The position numbers and the translations under genes are program-made. Shown piece after piece: positions 22,081 to 32,460 of a stretch of 64,000 nucleotides of DNA (position 1 is the first letter of the stretch; each line of letters begins with the position of its first letter). Under the pieces are notes generated by a model. That model made no database searches. It was not told the origin of the DNA and saw only the letters and a list, made by a program, of their open reading frames with translations. The stretch is from Gonatopus flavifemur (lineage: Eukaryota; Arthropoda; Insecta; Hymenoptera; Dryinidae): positions 1,116,001-1,180,000 of the forward strand of contig JAFFJZ010000014.1 in NCBI GenBank assembly GCA_018340375.1, written 5' to 3'.

Positions 22081-24040
22081 CAGGGTGGGGCATTTAAAGT
22101 GCCGCGGGCGTTTTTTCCAAAAATAAAATGAGATACGAGAAAATTTTTCGGACAAAAATTGTAGGGTATCGAGGGGGACATCCGATGGTGGCCTTGGCTT
22201 TGACCTCAAATCTCATCTTCAAGGGTATTCTGAGGTCAACTCTTGTTTTTTAAATAGCATCTCATATTTTTTACTGCAGATTTGGAGTCTAGGTCAAAAA
22301 CCAAGAAACTTTTGTCTGAACCATTTTCCTGAAATCCGCAAAGATGGCGCTCTAATCGATATTGTTCCATACTGAATTTGACATTAGAATAACTCGAAAA
22401 CGGAGGGTCTTGGAGGAGAATGTTTCGGACAAAAGTTGTCTGATTCCAAGGGGGACCCCTTGAACTGAAACGGAGGTGATGGGGTATAACAGACAAAACA
22501 CAACACATTTCAATCGTCTACATCACTTGGATAATTTTAATGCAGTAGATGCTCAAAATGATGGCCTTCGACTCCAATACACATTTCAAAACGTTTTACA
22601 AAAGATTGCTGAACTCGTGCTAAAATATCTTCATTGATGCTCGCGCATGCATTGATGATTCGTTGACGCATATTCTCAGGTGTAGTCGGTGCTTGTTGAT
22701 AAACTGTATCTTTTATGTATCTCCATAAAAAAAAATCTGGAGAAGTAAGATCCGGAGAACGGGCAGGCCAATGAACTGGTCCACGACTTCCTATCCATCG
22801 TCCAGGATAATCTCTGTCCAATATTTCTCGAGCTGTGACTGCATAATGGGATGGACAACCATCGTGTTGATACCACATATTCGATCGTTCCTGAATAGGT
22901 ATCTGCAATGAAGTACGGTCCAATTACTCGAGATCGAAAAATACCACACCAAACATTCACAGCCCATTGTCTTTGATGCTCTACTTGACGTAACCATCTT
23001 GGATTTTCTGTCGCCCAGTAATGCATATTATGTCGATTTACGTGACCATGATTGGTGAACGTCGACTCATCAGAAAATAATATGTTGATGAAGTTGTTAT
23101 TGTGCATTTGCGCTAGACCCCATCGACAAAACTGAACAAGATTTTCGGAATCATCACCGTGAAGGTCTTGATGCAAACAAATGTGATACGGATGGAATTT
23201 GTGACGTTTCAGTATTCGAAGAACACTTCTTCGAGAAATTCCCGAATAGAGTTCAATTTCACGAGAGCTCACGTGTGGATTATTGGCTACTGCAGCTAGT
23301 ACATTAACTTCCGCATTTTCTCCGCTAACAGTTCTCATTCGATGTCGTTTCTCCCTTGTAACACTTCCCGTTTCTGAGAATAATTTTGTAATGCGTTGAA
23401 AATACCTAATGGATGGCGTTGTTCTTTCAGGAAATCGTTCTGCATACAAGTCATATGCTTGTCTGGGGTTCTTATGCACTTCACCGTAAATGTAGATCAT
23501 ATCGGTCTTTTCAGAAACCGTGTATCGGATATCCATGATTTTCAATTTGTCATAAACCAAGTAATAATCAAATGTAACTGACAAACTGACTTTCAAAATC
23601 GTGAATTTTCACTGAATTTGTTTACATCGCGTGAGCTCTGAATGGTGGTAATGTAGACGATTGAAATGTGTTGTGTATTGACAACTTTTGTACGAAACAT
23701 TCTTTTGCAAGACCCTTCGTTTTCGAGTTATTCGAATGTCAGATTCAAAATGGAACAATATCGATTAGAGCGCCATTTTTGCGGATTTCAGGAAAATGGT
23801 TCAGACAAAAGTTTCTTGGTTTTTGACCTAGAATCCAAATCTGCAGTAAAAAAATATGAGATGCTATTTAAAAAACAAGAGTTGATCTCAGAATGCCCTT
23901 GAAGATGAGATTTGAGGTCAAAGCCAAGGCCACCATCGGATGTCCCCCTCGGTACCCTACAACTTTTGTCCGAAAAATTTTCTCGTATCTCACTTTATTT
24001 TTGGAAAAAACGCCCGCGACACTTTAAATGCCCCACCCTG
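22081..24040 (-). mobile_element. Tc1/mariner-superfamily element, copy 1 (1960 bp, long inverted repeats)
   Basis: Starts CAGGGTGGGGCATTTAAAG at 22081 and ends with its complement at 24040. TA lies at 22079-22080 and 24041-24042, the expected target duplication. The inverted repeats are long: 22081-22523 (443 bp) and 23651-24040 (390 bp). The 443-bp arm has a ~55-bp extra segment near its inner end. The transposase reads leftwards between them. Copy 2 at 38900-40859 has the same length in opposite orientation. Different flanks show independent insertions. Confidence 0.92.
22537..23536 (-). pseudogene. Mariner-class transposase, frameshifted (copy 1)
   Basis: The likely start is the Met at 23536 (MDIRYTVSEKTDMIYIYG). 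The N-terminal helix-turn-helix region resembles the DUF4817 type (YAERFPERTTPSIRYFQRI). It is followed by ISRRSVLRILKRHKFHPY and the first catalytic Asp in ILFSDESTF. After NVWCGIFRSRVIGPYFIA the frame shifts. The second Asp (YQHDGCPSHY) and the third (ARSPDLTSPDFFLW, D34D-like) are in another frame that runs to the stop at 22537. Some residues usually found between GPYFI and the Gln-His-Asp block are missing, so a small deletion plus shift is likely. One difference from copy 2 is SENLVQF versus SENRVQF. Not functional. Confidence 0.88.
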
Positions 24041-24380
24041 TATAAGTACAAATTCCTAATAATAGATTGGTTGGAAACTGGTATACGGGTCATGCCGCGT
24101 GGTTTTTACACCCAAATTTCAGAACTCAATTTCAGAATGTAACCCTTCAAATGTATCGGAAACTTTAAAAGTTAGCATTTTTCCTTCAGTTTTCAATTCT
24201 GTAAGATTCATAATCAATATATTCAGCGTTCATTAGGAATTTTCCAATTAAATACTGGAAAATAGAATTTTTCAATAATAAGTAGTTTTAATTTTCTTTG
24301 TTCTTCCATAGAAAGATCTGTGAATCAAAATCAAATTCCAGCGATTTCTCCTATAATGGTATAAATATCACAGTTCTTGG
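24041..24380. other. No recognisable gene
   Basis: AT-rich flank of mariner copy 1 up to the next hairpin MITE. I see no motif or repeat. Confidence 0.45.
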
Positions 24381-24572
24381 AATATGAATGTGTTTGTGTC
24401 GACTTTTGAGTTGTACCTCATGCGCACGATGCAATATCATGCTCCAACCGTCACGTCGCTTCGCGCAGCGTGTTTTGGAATACAAACATTTCACAACGCA
24501 ACACTTGGAGCACCGTATTGCTCCGCACGCATGACGTACGGCTCGAATGTGACTACAAAAATAATTCATATT
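24381..24572. mobile_element. 192-bp hairpin MITE
   Basis: 24381-24447 (AATATGAATGTGTTTGTG...) is an imperfect inverted repeat of 24505-24572, with a ~57-bp GC-richer loop. Paired blocks include AATATGAAT, CTCATGCGyrC and GCTCCA. There is no coding potential. Its transcripts would form a long hairpin. Confidence 0.6.
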
Positions 24573-25036
24573 TGAAAAACTATGACATTTACCATCGTAG
24601 AAGAATTTGGTGAATTTTGGTTGCAGTTAACAGATCATTCTGTGGAAAAACAGACAAAATCAAAACTATCCATTATTGCGAAATCCCACTTTTCACTTTT
24701 TGATTGAGAAAATCCCTAATGAACGTTAATTGTATTGATTATAAAACCTACAGAATTAAAAACTAGAGAAAACATGCCAAGTTCCCTATTCTAGGAAGAT
24801 GCCAGGGAACGGCGCTTGAGATTAGAGAACTTAAAAAACATCAGGTTAAAAAAAAATCATATTGTCGACAAAATGTGATTATTTTTCGACCCGAAATCGA
24901 AAAATATCACTTCACTGAATTCTAAAATTTCGGTGTAGAAACCACGTGGAATGACTCATACGGAGATGAATCCATAATAATGAATAATAATGGTGAACGT
25001 TGAAGGAAGAGTATATTTGTGAGATCTATGGATCAT
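24573..25036. other. No recognisable gene
   Basis: AT-rich. There are no conserved motifs and no strong inverted or tandem repeat. Confidence 0.45.
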
Positions 25037-25139
25037 AGCGTCCACTTCGGAAATTTTCCGTTTGTTCATTGGCCTTCCTATTCGACCGAATTTTTTGATT
25101 GATCGATTCCGATATAATTCAGGACTAGCGGACACCCTG
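25037..25139. mobile_element. Probable second member of the 108-bp MITE family
   Basis: Ends GATTGATCGATTCC...GACTAGCGGACACCCTG, parallel to the right end at 17221-17267. The left part AGCGTCCACTTCGGAAATTTT parallels GGTGTCTACTGCTGGAAATTT at 17163. The first bases (CAGG) of the left terminus are not preserved. Diverged copy. Confidence 0.45.
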
Positions 25140-27514
25140 TGGATCCAATTCAAATTAGTTATTAGTCATAGTTATTCGTTCTGCTTTATTAGCGGCCCAA
25201 TTGATTGTGAGAGCAAATTTTCTGTTAGACTACGCGGAGAAAATTTTGTAGTAAAAAGTAATATATTTATATCGTAGCCATGGGATATACTTTATTGTGA
25301 CGGAAAGAACCATGAGTACGTCACAGATTACCACAACTCTTCTTGCAGTCAATATGCGAAGTGATAAGAAAATACAAAGTTATAGTTCCTATCATCATGA
25401 TTGGGTATATCCCAAAACTCAGAAGTGACGAAAAAACTTCTAAATTCACTCGCTTTTGATAATTTCTACTGACCTGTCCAGAAAGACAGTGATTTATGAA
25501 ATTTTTGCAGAGTTTTGTCAAGGATGAATTCATAATCATCGATCTGAAATTTTGATGAGAAATCTCTGTAAAACTCGGAACAAGATCTGAAAAATTTCTG
25601 ACAATTACTCATATTTCATGATTTTTTATAGCTCTCGAAGAAAACACAGACATTTATAATAGTTTTTATAGAGTTTCATCACGAATGACTTCATAATCAT
25701 CTATCTGAAATTTTATGGAAAAATCTCTGATGAACTCCGGAAAAAACTCTGAGAACGATGTCCCGAAAATATTAGATTTTTCATCAAAATCTCAGAGTTT
25801 CTCAAACTTAATCAGACTCCCTCAGATCTTCGCAGGGGGGAATCAGAATTTTTCAGAGATTTTACAGGGATCTTTAGAAATTTTTCAACGGAATAATCCG
25901 ATCCAGGAATCTCTCTAGAAATGAAATGAAATTGTTTCCAATTGTGAAGAAGTCTCATTATGATTTCTCAATCCCCATCTGCTATTTTTCTCAACTCGCA
26001 AATGAATTAAGTGAACTTCGAGAGAGTTTTCTGAATACTCCAAGTAATTTCCACAAATTGGCTCGAAAATTCCTAACAATCTCACACAATATATTTGGAA
26101 ACGACACTTCACCATTAAAATTTTCCTTGGAATTCAGGAAGATTGTTGAAAATACTGCAAAACCATACCCTTGGATCTCCATACAATTGGTCACTGTACA
26201 CATCGCTTCTTGGATATTTGAACTTCAATAAGAGTGTTATCTGTATATAGAAGTGATGGAATACGAATCCCCTCATCTCTGAAAAACACAGAAATTGAAA
26301 TTCCCCCTCCATGTTCTATACACCATACAAGGACAAGAATTAAACACGGCGATCGAGATAGAAATCAACGATTGACCATCTTCACATGCGTCACACGGTA
26401 TATTACCTTTTCCATCAGATAAAGTGGAAAAATCGTTCCTGTTCTCTCCAAATAGATAGCCAAGTGGAAGTTATCAATCATTCATTGACCTATCCATTAA
26501 CATAACGTGTCGCCGTTGAGAAATTATCAAGAGTTTCTCAGAAGTCTCCTTTCTGTCCTAATTTTTTCTAATTCATAATTTCAGACCGATTATATTGAGC
26601 ATCTTGAATATATCAATATTATATCCTCATCACATTGGAGAGGATATATTGCAATTATCGAATTGAATTCTCCGATTAGATTCACGCTTTTAACATGTAC
26701 TCATTGATATCTCTAGAGGAAAAAGTAAAAGACACACATCATGCCCCGCAGTTCTTATGTATTAAGGCGGGAACATTATGAATGCACGTGAGCTGGACGA
26801 TCAGCATAGGGAATGAGGTGAATAATGCCTTTTACTTTTGAGCCCCGATCCATAAGATGAATATGATGTTCTTGAAATGAGTATTGATGAGGTACTGCAT
26901 ACAGGAATGGAAGAATTTTATAATTTACGAAACTATGGATTCTTTGATTCATATTGAAAATCTGGATCTATCTTCCTGGAAACATCAGAAGAAGTATGCC
27001 AATATGCGTGTCTTGGTGAAAATGTACGCTCGTAGTAGGGTCCCCTTTAATGAGCCAATGACACTCATCAATGGTTGACTATTAGATGAAAACTTGGGCC
27101 CAGCAATCACGAAAAATAAACGGCTAATGATACACTGAGGAAAAAGCAACGTGGTTACAGGAACTATGTTCGCATAGTCAAAGATTCCCGGTTGCAGTGA
27201 CGTGAAATTTGGTCATGATGACGAGAAAAACAAGACAAAATCACATGAATGTAGTTGTAGCAACTACATTAGGAGGTCAAGGCAAAAATCAACGACGTGC
27301 TGTAGTTATGCCGACCAGATTTTTCTCTGAGTGTAGAATTGATAACTGGCCCGGTGGCCAATTCCCGAGGGTTTTGATGTTCGAATACCTTTGCCAGTCA
27401 GTGATGAGCCATACCTCGGCCAGTAATGGGATATAAATCATTGGCCATTCATGAAGCATATGCGAGTCATTTCATGCAGACTTGAACTATCGTTTTTGAA
27501 TAATCAGTGACCGC
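25140..27514. other. No recognisable gene
   Basis: A 2.4-kb AT-rich region. AATTTTTCAGAG/ATCTCTGAAAAA-like words recur between 25540 and 25870 without a clear period. Open frames reach 101 codons at most and match nothing I know. Intron or decayed TE DNA is possible. Confidence 0.45.
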
Positions 27515-27516
27515 GG

Positions 27517-27825
27517 CGTTCCGTGGCTCAATAGATACGACGTTGAACTGCAATGATGAAAGTCTTGGGTGCAAACCTGGTGGAATTGTTGATATTCTTA
27601 TCTTCTGATTCTTCTGTGTACGCTTCTCTTACATTGATTATACTCCACATAGAGTGTCAATTTTTATACGCTCTCTTCGTTTCAAACTTCGCTTCAAATA
27701 CTCTTCGCACTCGTTCTATTAACTCTCTGCTCATGTCTTTTATTACCATTTCTCTTACACTTCACCGTACTCTCCTTTTTTGCTCTATTTCAGTTTCCAT
27801 TCCCACTAGGACAGCTGTACTATGA
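27517..27825 (+). repeat. tRNA-like sequence, probable SINE head
   Basis: 27521-27590 has a box A-like GTGGCTCAATAGATACGA, an anticodon-arm-like TTGAACTGCAATGATGAA and a box B-like GGGTGCAAACCTGG in tRNA spacing. The acceptor arm does not pair and the T-loop GTGCAAAC departs from GTTCAAAT, so it is not a functional tRNA. A tRNA-derived SINE or tRNA pseudogene with an internal Pol III promoter is the best reading. The T-rich body to about 27825 is tentatively included. Confidence 0.45.
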
Positions 27826-30800
27826 ATCATATAAACAGACCAGAAGTCCCTGATGTATTCATGAAGAATGCTTTATGAATTCTCATGGCTCAAAGTATCC
27901 TTTATGGACTCATATTGACCTGTTGTGCTGTCTGGGATATCTTTGAACGATCATGTGTTACTGTCATGACATTTTTGTTAGATAACTCTATTCATGTAAA
28001 ATATTGTCCTTCAGGGCTCTGAAGCGACAACCGAAGAGCAGAAAATTTCAGCAAACTTTTGTTGTGAAATACGTGAGAGATACAACCTTAAAACATGCGA
28101 TGCTGGAACACAAGCCTGGTATTGTGCCTGGTATTGTGCACTAAATATGAATTCCCATTCCTTAGTGGTTCTGAAGTGTTATGAGATGAGTTTAAAAAAT
28201 GTTGACAGTAATAATTTTAGAAATGTACGAAACCGAATTAACAAAATTTAGAGCCACGACGGAATGAAAGTTCACATTGAGTACGCGATCCCAGGTATGT
28301 ATTTGATCATAAAATGTTTTAAATTCGTATTTCCCGTGTGTTATGAAGAAAAAGTTGACACCGAATTTCGTATGCTTCAAATGTCGCTCAAAGCCTCTTC
28401 AGGATTCACATGTTGATCTTCAATTGATCTTGGAATATAGGTAGAACACTCGTACGGCTTGACTGTTTATGAATTCCCTGATTATCACAGCCAGAATTTA
28501 GATTATTCGCTTACATTCGTTTCCCTAACAAATAATGGATATCAGGAAAATACCTGATTATTGATTGAGTAAATTGATTCCAGATGAATCATTTGATTTA
28601 GTATATACTAGCAAGCGCACACTCTCCAGATTGCTGTAATTTATGCTCCATTAAGGGAGTAAAGTAGTTGTTATTTTGATCATCTCGGCAGAAAACGCTG
28701 GTACAATCGATCATCATGTTCTCATCACTATTCAGGTATTTCACTCCACTGTATAGTGGCCTCACAACAAAGAAGTACGAAGAGAATTGACAACAGTCTT
28801 ATCATACTAATGTGACATTGAGGATTTTGCATTGTTTCTTCCATAAATTTGACAAGGTAAGATTTGTGAAATGGAGTTTTACTCAAGAAATCGAAGAAAT
28901 TACGAAAAAAATTACCAATTCAAAGTGTGAAGCGATAGATTTAGTTAAAGTTGATCCCATACATTTTACTATTCCCCTTGTAACATTCACTATTAGGAAT
29001 TCCGAATTCGAATATTATTTGTCACTTTTCACTTCAAATTTATGATATTCCACATAGTCTAGTGGGACTCCGTGTTCTCAATCTCACCGCTCCAGGCGGG
29101 TGACTAAATTTTTGTGAGGTATTTTTTTCTGTATAGAAATAATGGAATTCAAAGTGCCACTAAGTTTGCTCGACCCAAGAACAAGTACACGCAAGAATAA
29201 TATAGAATTCTCAATGGTTGTAACCCATTTGAAACTCAATAGATTCGAACTGATTATGCGTGGTTTCGTTCGATAGGGTGTATAGTTCGAAAATATTTGG
29301 AATAAAAACTATCTTCAATAAAGAGATGCTCAGATGCTGAGGAAGGAAATAACCTTCTGGGGCCTGACAGACCCATGAGCGTGTTCTGGGGTCAAAAATA
29401 CTCTGGAAATTCCGTGTCCGCCAAATTTTTCGAATTGTTGAATTAGCCAAAGAGAATAATTCATAATTCACTGCATTGGAAATCTGAATGACTGCATCAA
29501 CGTGAAACTTTGCTCCCATCATTGAGAAATCTTTGCGTAATGGAATCTTTTTTGATTCTCGTTTACATGAGATTCAATTACACTAATGTTTGCATACATG
29601 GATGACTGAATAATCCATCCAGTACAAAATGTCTCAGTAATGTCTTTAGAATATTTTTGCAAAACTGCGATGTCTCAGTTATGGCAAAATGACAGTCTGA
29701 GATACTGTGGAGGAATTGATAATGATATGAAGACATTTGTTCGTGGAAAATATCTTACTTCAATTGATTTCTCATGTACTGACTGAATATTTCACTCTGG
29801 AATTAATGTATGTGGAGATGTTTCTTTTTCTACTCCAAATGATTCTTCGAATCATGAATTTCCTATATTTCGGCCTTCAACATTTAACCAGCTTCTATCA
29901 ACTTGGAGTCTTTGAATTGCTCTGTTGAGACACATGAAGAGATCTCTCATAAAGATCTACCAGATTCTTTATGAAACAGAAGTAGATAGTTCAATCAAGA
30001 CATCTCGGAGAAAAATGCAAAACAGTATCAAAACAACTTCAAAAAACCTTGTACAAAGATACCCGAAAGACATCTTTCCAAGATTAATGAAAATATCTTC
30101 AAGAATTTCACAAAACAATTCTTTGAGAATGTTTATTGAGTCGGTTATGAATTGGATTTCTAAAACTGGAATTTTATTCATCATTTAATAAATCTTCGAG
30201 ATATTCGAGAACTCTGCCATGATCCTCGAATTCATTTGGAATCCATTGAGAATAGGATTACATGTATTGAATTGGTTTTTCAAAAACTTTTGATAATAAA
30301 CATTTAAATTATCAGACTTCAATGAAATTCTGGTATTTTTTGTATCTTTGAATGATATCCATATTGAATGAATTACTTCATCAACTGGTGTTTTTCATTC
30401 CGCCCAGAGAAGAATGATGAGCCAAATCGAATCCACCATAAAAATCAACTGTTCATCAATTAACAATCCATTGAATGAGGTCAACCCATATCATGTGACC
30501 CGTTCTCCTCAATTGGAATATTTTACAGGATGCGTTGCATGAAATACTTATACCATTTAGTTCAATTTTATGTTTGTATAGAATAATTCTTTCTAAATAA
30601 CGATTTATTATATTATATAACCAAATATTATGTTCATCTGATAAAAAAAGAACAAAATTTCTGACAGAGAGTTGAAAACAGGTAATTTTCACATATTATG
30701 GTAGATTGAGTATCAAACATTGTTTTTGAGTGGTTTCAAATAAATTCCTCAAATCATAAAAATGAATTCGAGCTAATTGAAGTTCCAATCATCTGGATTG

Positions 30801-30993
30801 AATTTTGTCTTTATTCAAGTTGATTGAACGTTGTTACAACTGAACAGCAGGGTGAGCCAAAAAAACTCACCTATAAAATTTTTGCTTCGAAGTGGATCTA
30901 TATACCGAGAAAAAATTAGCAGATTTTTCAGCTCAATTTCAGAAGGTATCGGTGGGCTTTCGGAATGGCTCATTTGAGTGACACGTAAAATTA
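27826..30993. other. No recognisable gene
   Basis: A 3.2-kb AT-rich region. The longest open frame is 103 codons (29211-29522, minus), with no family motif. 29960-30190 is rich in ATCTTC/GAAGAT words. I see no inverted-repeat boundaries. Confidence 0.45.
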
Positions 30994-31195
30994 CACTGAG
31001 AAGAAATATAGTGGAGCCAACCGCATATGAGTTCGGATACGGCGAATCTCGCCACGCGGTTGACTCAATTGAATATCGATTGAAATGACCGAATGAGCAT
31101 TTACTTCAATCGATATTCAGTTGAGTCAACCTCGCGGTGAGACTCGCCGTATCCAAACTCATATGCAGTTGGCTCCACTATATTTTTTCTCAGTG
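30994..31195. mobile_element. 202-bp palindromic MITE with TA duplication
   Basis: CACTGAGAArAAATATAGTG begins both strands: at 30994 and, in reverse complement, from 31195. TA lies on each side (30992-30993 and 31196-31197). Almost the entire element is two ~90-bp arms, sharing GGAGCCAACyGCATATGAG and GAATATCGATTGAA, around a ~20-bp loop. It has no ORF. TA-flanked hairpin MITEs of this form are normally mobilised by Tc1/mariner-type transposases. Confidence 0.85.
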
Positions 31196-31999
31196 TATTT
31201 TTTGCTTGGAAAATTCTATAACTTTTTAACCGGTTATGATAAAATTTGATTAGCCGGAGTGTATCATTCAACACAGATTCTCGTGGAATCAAACGCAACT
31301 CTAAACTTCGTTAACAACATGTAGCGGCGAAGACGACTTTCTGATAAATGAACATGAAGTTTATTCACTTCATCCCTGTCCATATTCGAACATAGACTTC
31401 TAAAATACTGCTTTCCATCTTGTGTTTTGACGCTATATCTTGAAGTGATGTAAATCATTTGTATTGGTTCATATCTGAATGAAAGAAGGTGGATATTCAA
31501 TGATATGTTATTAAAAAAAAACGTCAACTTACATTCGCAAATCATGTACAAAATATTTCCCACGGTCAACACACAATGCGGTTTCACTTGCACATTCAAT
31601 ATCACAATCAAGTCGTAAAATGATACGAACGAAGAACTGATAGATCGAAAAAAACTTGAAAAAAGAAAAGAACCATGACGTTGAAGAAACCGCGAAATTC
31701 GAATAGATTGAACTTTTGCACTTTGTCTCGTTTGTAGATACCACTATCCAACTTTCAAACTTTTGTAAATAGTTGTTCATTGTTTCTTCTGGATAGGAGA
31801 GTACAATGATGATCACGAATCATTCTATTTTCATGGATGCTTATTTTTCTGCGCAATCCGGAGAATATCATTATGGTAATAATTATTAGAGGAAATCAAC
31901 AATCAGATGCCGTATGCACCTGTACTCAGAAGAAAGAATTACCAGATATATAGTTTGAAGGAAGCAGAGAAAATATATGGACCGAAGCTGCGGAGTACC
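31196..31999. other. No recognisable gene
   Basis: Minus-strand frames of 115 and 95 codons overlap here but share no motif with known families. Composition is ordinary for the window. Confidence 0.4.
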
Positions 32000-32460
32000 G
32001 TGTCAGTACTGATACTAGAATTTCTTCTGACCTAGGATGTCGTGGAGAGTGTGTAGGAAGGGAAGAGAGATGGATAGGTGGATGGAGATGGAGTAGAAGA
32101 GCGCCTGTAGTGGTGGTGGCAATTCAACATCAGCGCACGGAGACTGACTAGTCTACAGGAACGAAGTCAATCGTTACGCAGGCGCTGGAAAACACCCTCT
32201 TCCCGTCTTATTCCATCTCCATTTGTCTCGTTCTCTCCTCACCCATTGGTATGAACGGTGAATCGCCAGTCGAGTTGTCTGATTTTTCTTCGGTTTTCCA
32301 TCTTCAATAGCCGCACCCGAGAAACAAAACCAAGCGGAGAATTTCTTTGTTGTTATCCCTTACACTCCGTTGGAAGGTAGCGACGAGAAAAGAGGGAGGA
32401 AGGAAGGGAAAAAAATGAACGGATAACAGGAGGCAGGATTATTAATGGACTCCCGTATTG
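32000..32460. other. GC-richer island, possible unique or regulatory DNA
   Basis: This stretch is clearly less AT-rich than its surroundings and shows no repeat structure apart from GGATGGAGATGGAG-like words. It contains purine-rich and CTC/TCC-rich blocks and CTCGTTCTCTCC. It could be a promoter or 5' UTR of a host gene, but I see no start codon with a convincing frame. Confidence 0.25.

Noticed and set aside
27517..27590. Functional tRNA gene
   Set aside because: No acceptor-stem pairing and a non-canonical T-loop. Kept only as a tRNA-like repeat.
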